From the NCBI GenBank assembly GCA_035222895.1, contig JAVYIG010000036.1, forward strand, positions 1,156,510 through 1,220,509: DNA of 64,000 nt, in the 5' to 3' direction. Below the pieces are notes generated by a model. That model did no database searches. It saw only the letters and a list, made by a program, of their open reading frames with translations, and was not told where the DNA came from. The translations under genes and the position numbers were made by a program. Position 1 is the first letter of the stretch, and each line of letters begins with the position of its first letter. The stretch is from Strongylocentrotus droebachiensis (taxonomy: Eukaryota > Echinodermata > Echinoidea > Camarodonta > Strongylocentrotidae). Shown here piece after piece: positions 63,540 through 64,000 of this stretch.

Positions 63540-63540
63540 T
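63128..63540 (+). repeat. CT/GT microsatellite with higher-order repeat
   Basis: (TC)n tracts are interrupted regularly by TACGTGTG(T)TCTCTGTGTGTG, GATCTCTCTTTGTCTTTG and ATGTGTGTCTC blocks that recur about every 144-148 bp. The Ser/Leu/Val-rich frames across it in all three phases are artefacts. Confidence 0.9.
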
Positions 63541-64000
63541 ACCCTCCCTATCCCCTCTTCCCTCCTCTAAATCTGCACCTTTTACCCCTCACTTCTGCTT
63601 TCTGTCTGATTCTCATTATCTCTTCAACAACGCCCTCACCTTTAGCACTCTATTTACATTACCCCCTGTCATAATTATCTTACCATACTTACTTTTCACT
63701 ACCCATCCCCAACATCCTCTTAGTTTATAGGAATTATTAAGTTTTTATAAAGGACTGCCACGCCTTCAAGCTAATAAAACCAATTCTGTCAAGCTGTAAG
63801 GTTCATTTTAATAGTGTTAAACCTCTTGCAATGTATTTATCAACCATGATTTAGTACGGATGTAGGGATATTCCTAGTATTTTACTTTATTGTTGATATA
63901 TGAATCATCTTATATTTATCTTTATAATAATCGCTGCTTAGCATATTTTGATCTATGTTATATTTTATGCAAAAGCAAGAATTTGAACGATCTTATTCTA
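63541..64000. other. Right edge, nothing recognised
   Basis: Pyrimidine-rich, then AT-rich. No gene was seen up to the window end. Confidence 0.4.

Noticed and set aside
63033-63730. 213-residue Ser/Leu-rich open frames on the + strand
   Set aside because: They exist in all three phases because a (TC)n/(GT)n repeat has no stops. There is no gene signal.

Overview
The window looks like a piece of a marine deuterostome genome, most probably an echinoderm and perhaps an echinoid. This is inferred from an SRCR (scavenger receptor cysteine-rich) gene, an EGF-plus-HYR locus, CR1/L1-Tx1/RTE-like LINEs, tRNA-headed SINEs, a TTAGGG tract and a dense load of small DNA transposons with long poly-G runs. 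A sea star, hemichordate or amphioxus cannot be excluded. The DNA is AT-rich, introns are 0.5 to 6 kb, and most of the window is repeats.

The best-supported gene is on the + strand at 7525-19784. It has seven exons: a signal-peptide exon, two SRCR exons made by tandem duplication, a 13-residue linker exon, a third SRCR exon, and two exons for a charged tail ending in TAG. All splice phases agree and the exons sum to 1245 nt, which is 414 residues. A TATA box lies 80 bp upstream of the ATG. It should be a secreted three-SRCR protein. SRCR1 and SRCR2 differ much more than the duplicated intron sequence around them, which suggests diversifying selection.

A second + strand locus at about 35096-47176 has nine recognisable exons. 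Two carry zinc-knuckle/finger-like sequence, one a helical segment, two the C-terminal part of a tyrosine recombinase (RK, then NHS and Y motifs), and four a charged C-terminus. It resembles tyrosine-recombinase (Crypton-type) genes. The middle of the recombinase is not visible and three places break the frame, so it may be a decaying gene. A nearly intact CR1-like LINE (40930-45385, minus) sits antisense in one intron.

Smaller loci are a possible two-exon secreted four-cysteine protein (29228-29947) and, near the right end, an intact EGF exon (60952-61053) followed by two frameshifted HYR exons (61632-61889 and 62705-62956).

The mobile-element layer is the other main content. Five elements with CAG...CTG-like ends and perfect 8-bp target duplications are hAT-like. 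One is nested in another MITE, one holds a C2H2 zinc-finger fragment, and two (plus a truncated relative) hold internal minisatellites. There are also a TTAA-flanked long-TIR element, a TA-flanked mariner-like MITE, foldback elements, LINE 3' fragments, SINEs, GA/CT/CAT microsatellites and a short internal telomere-repeat tract. No rRNA gene, CRISPR array or intact tRNA gene was seen.
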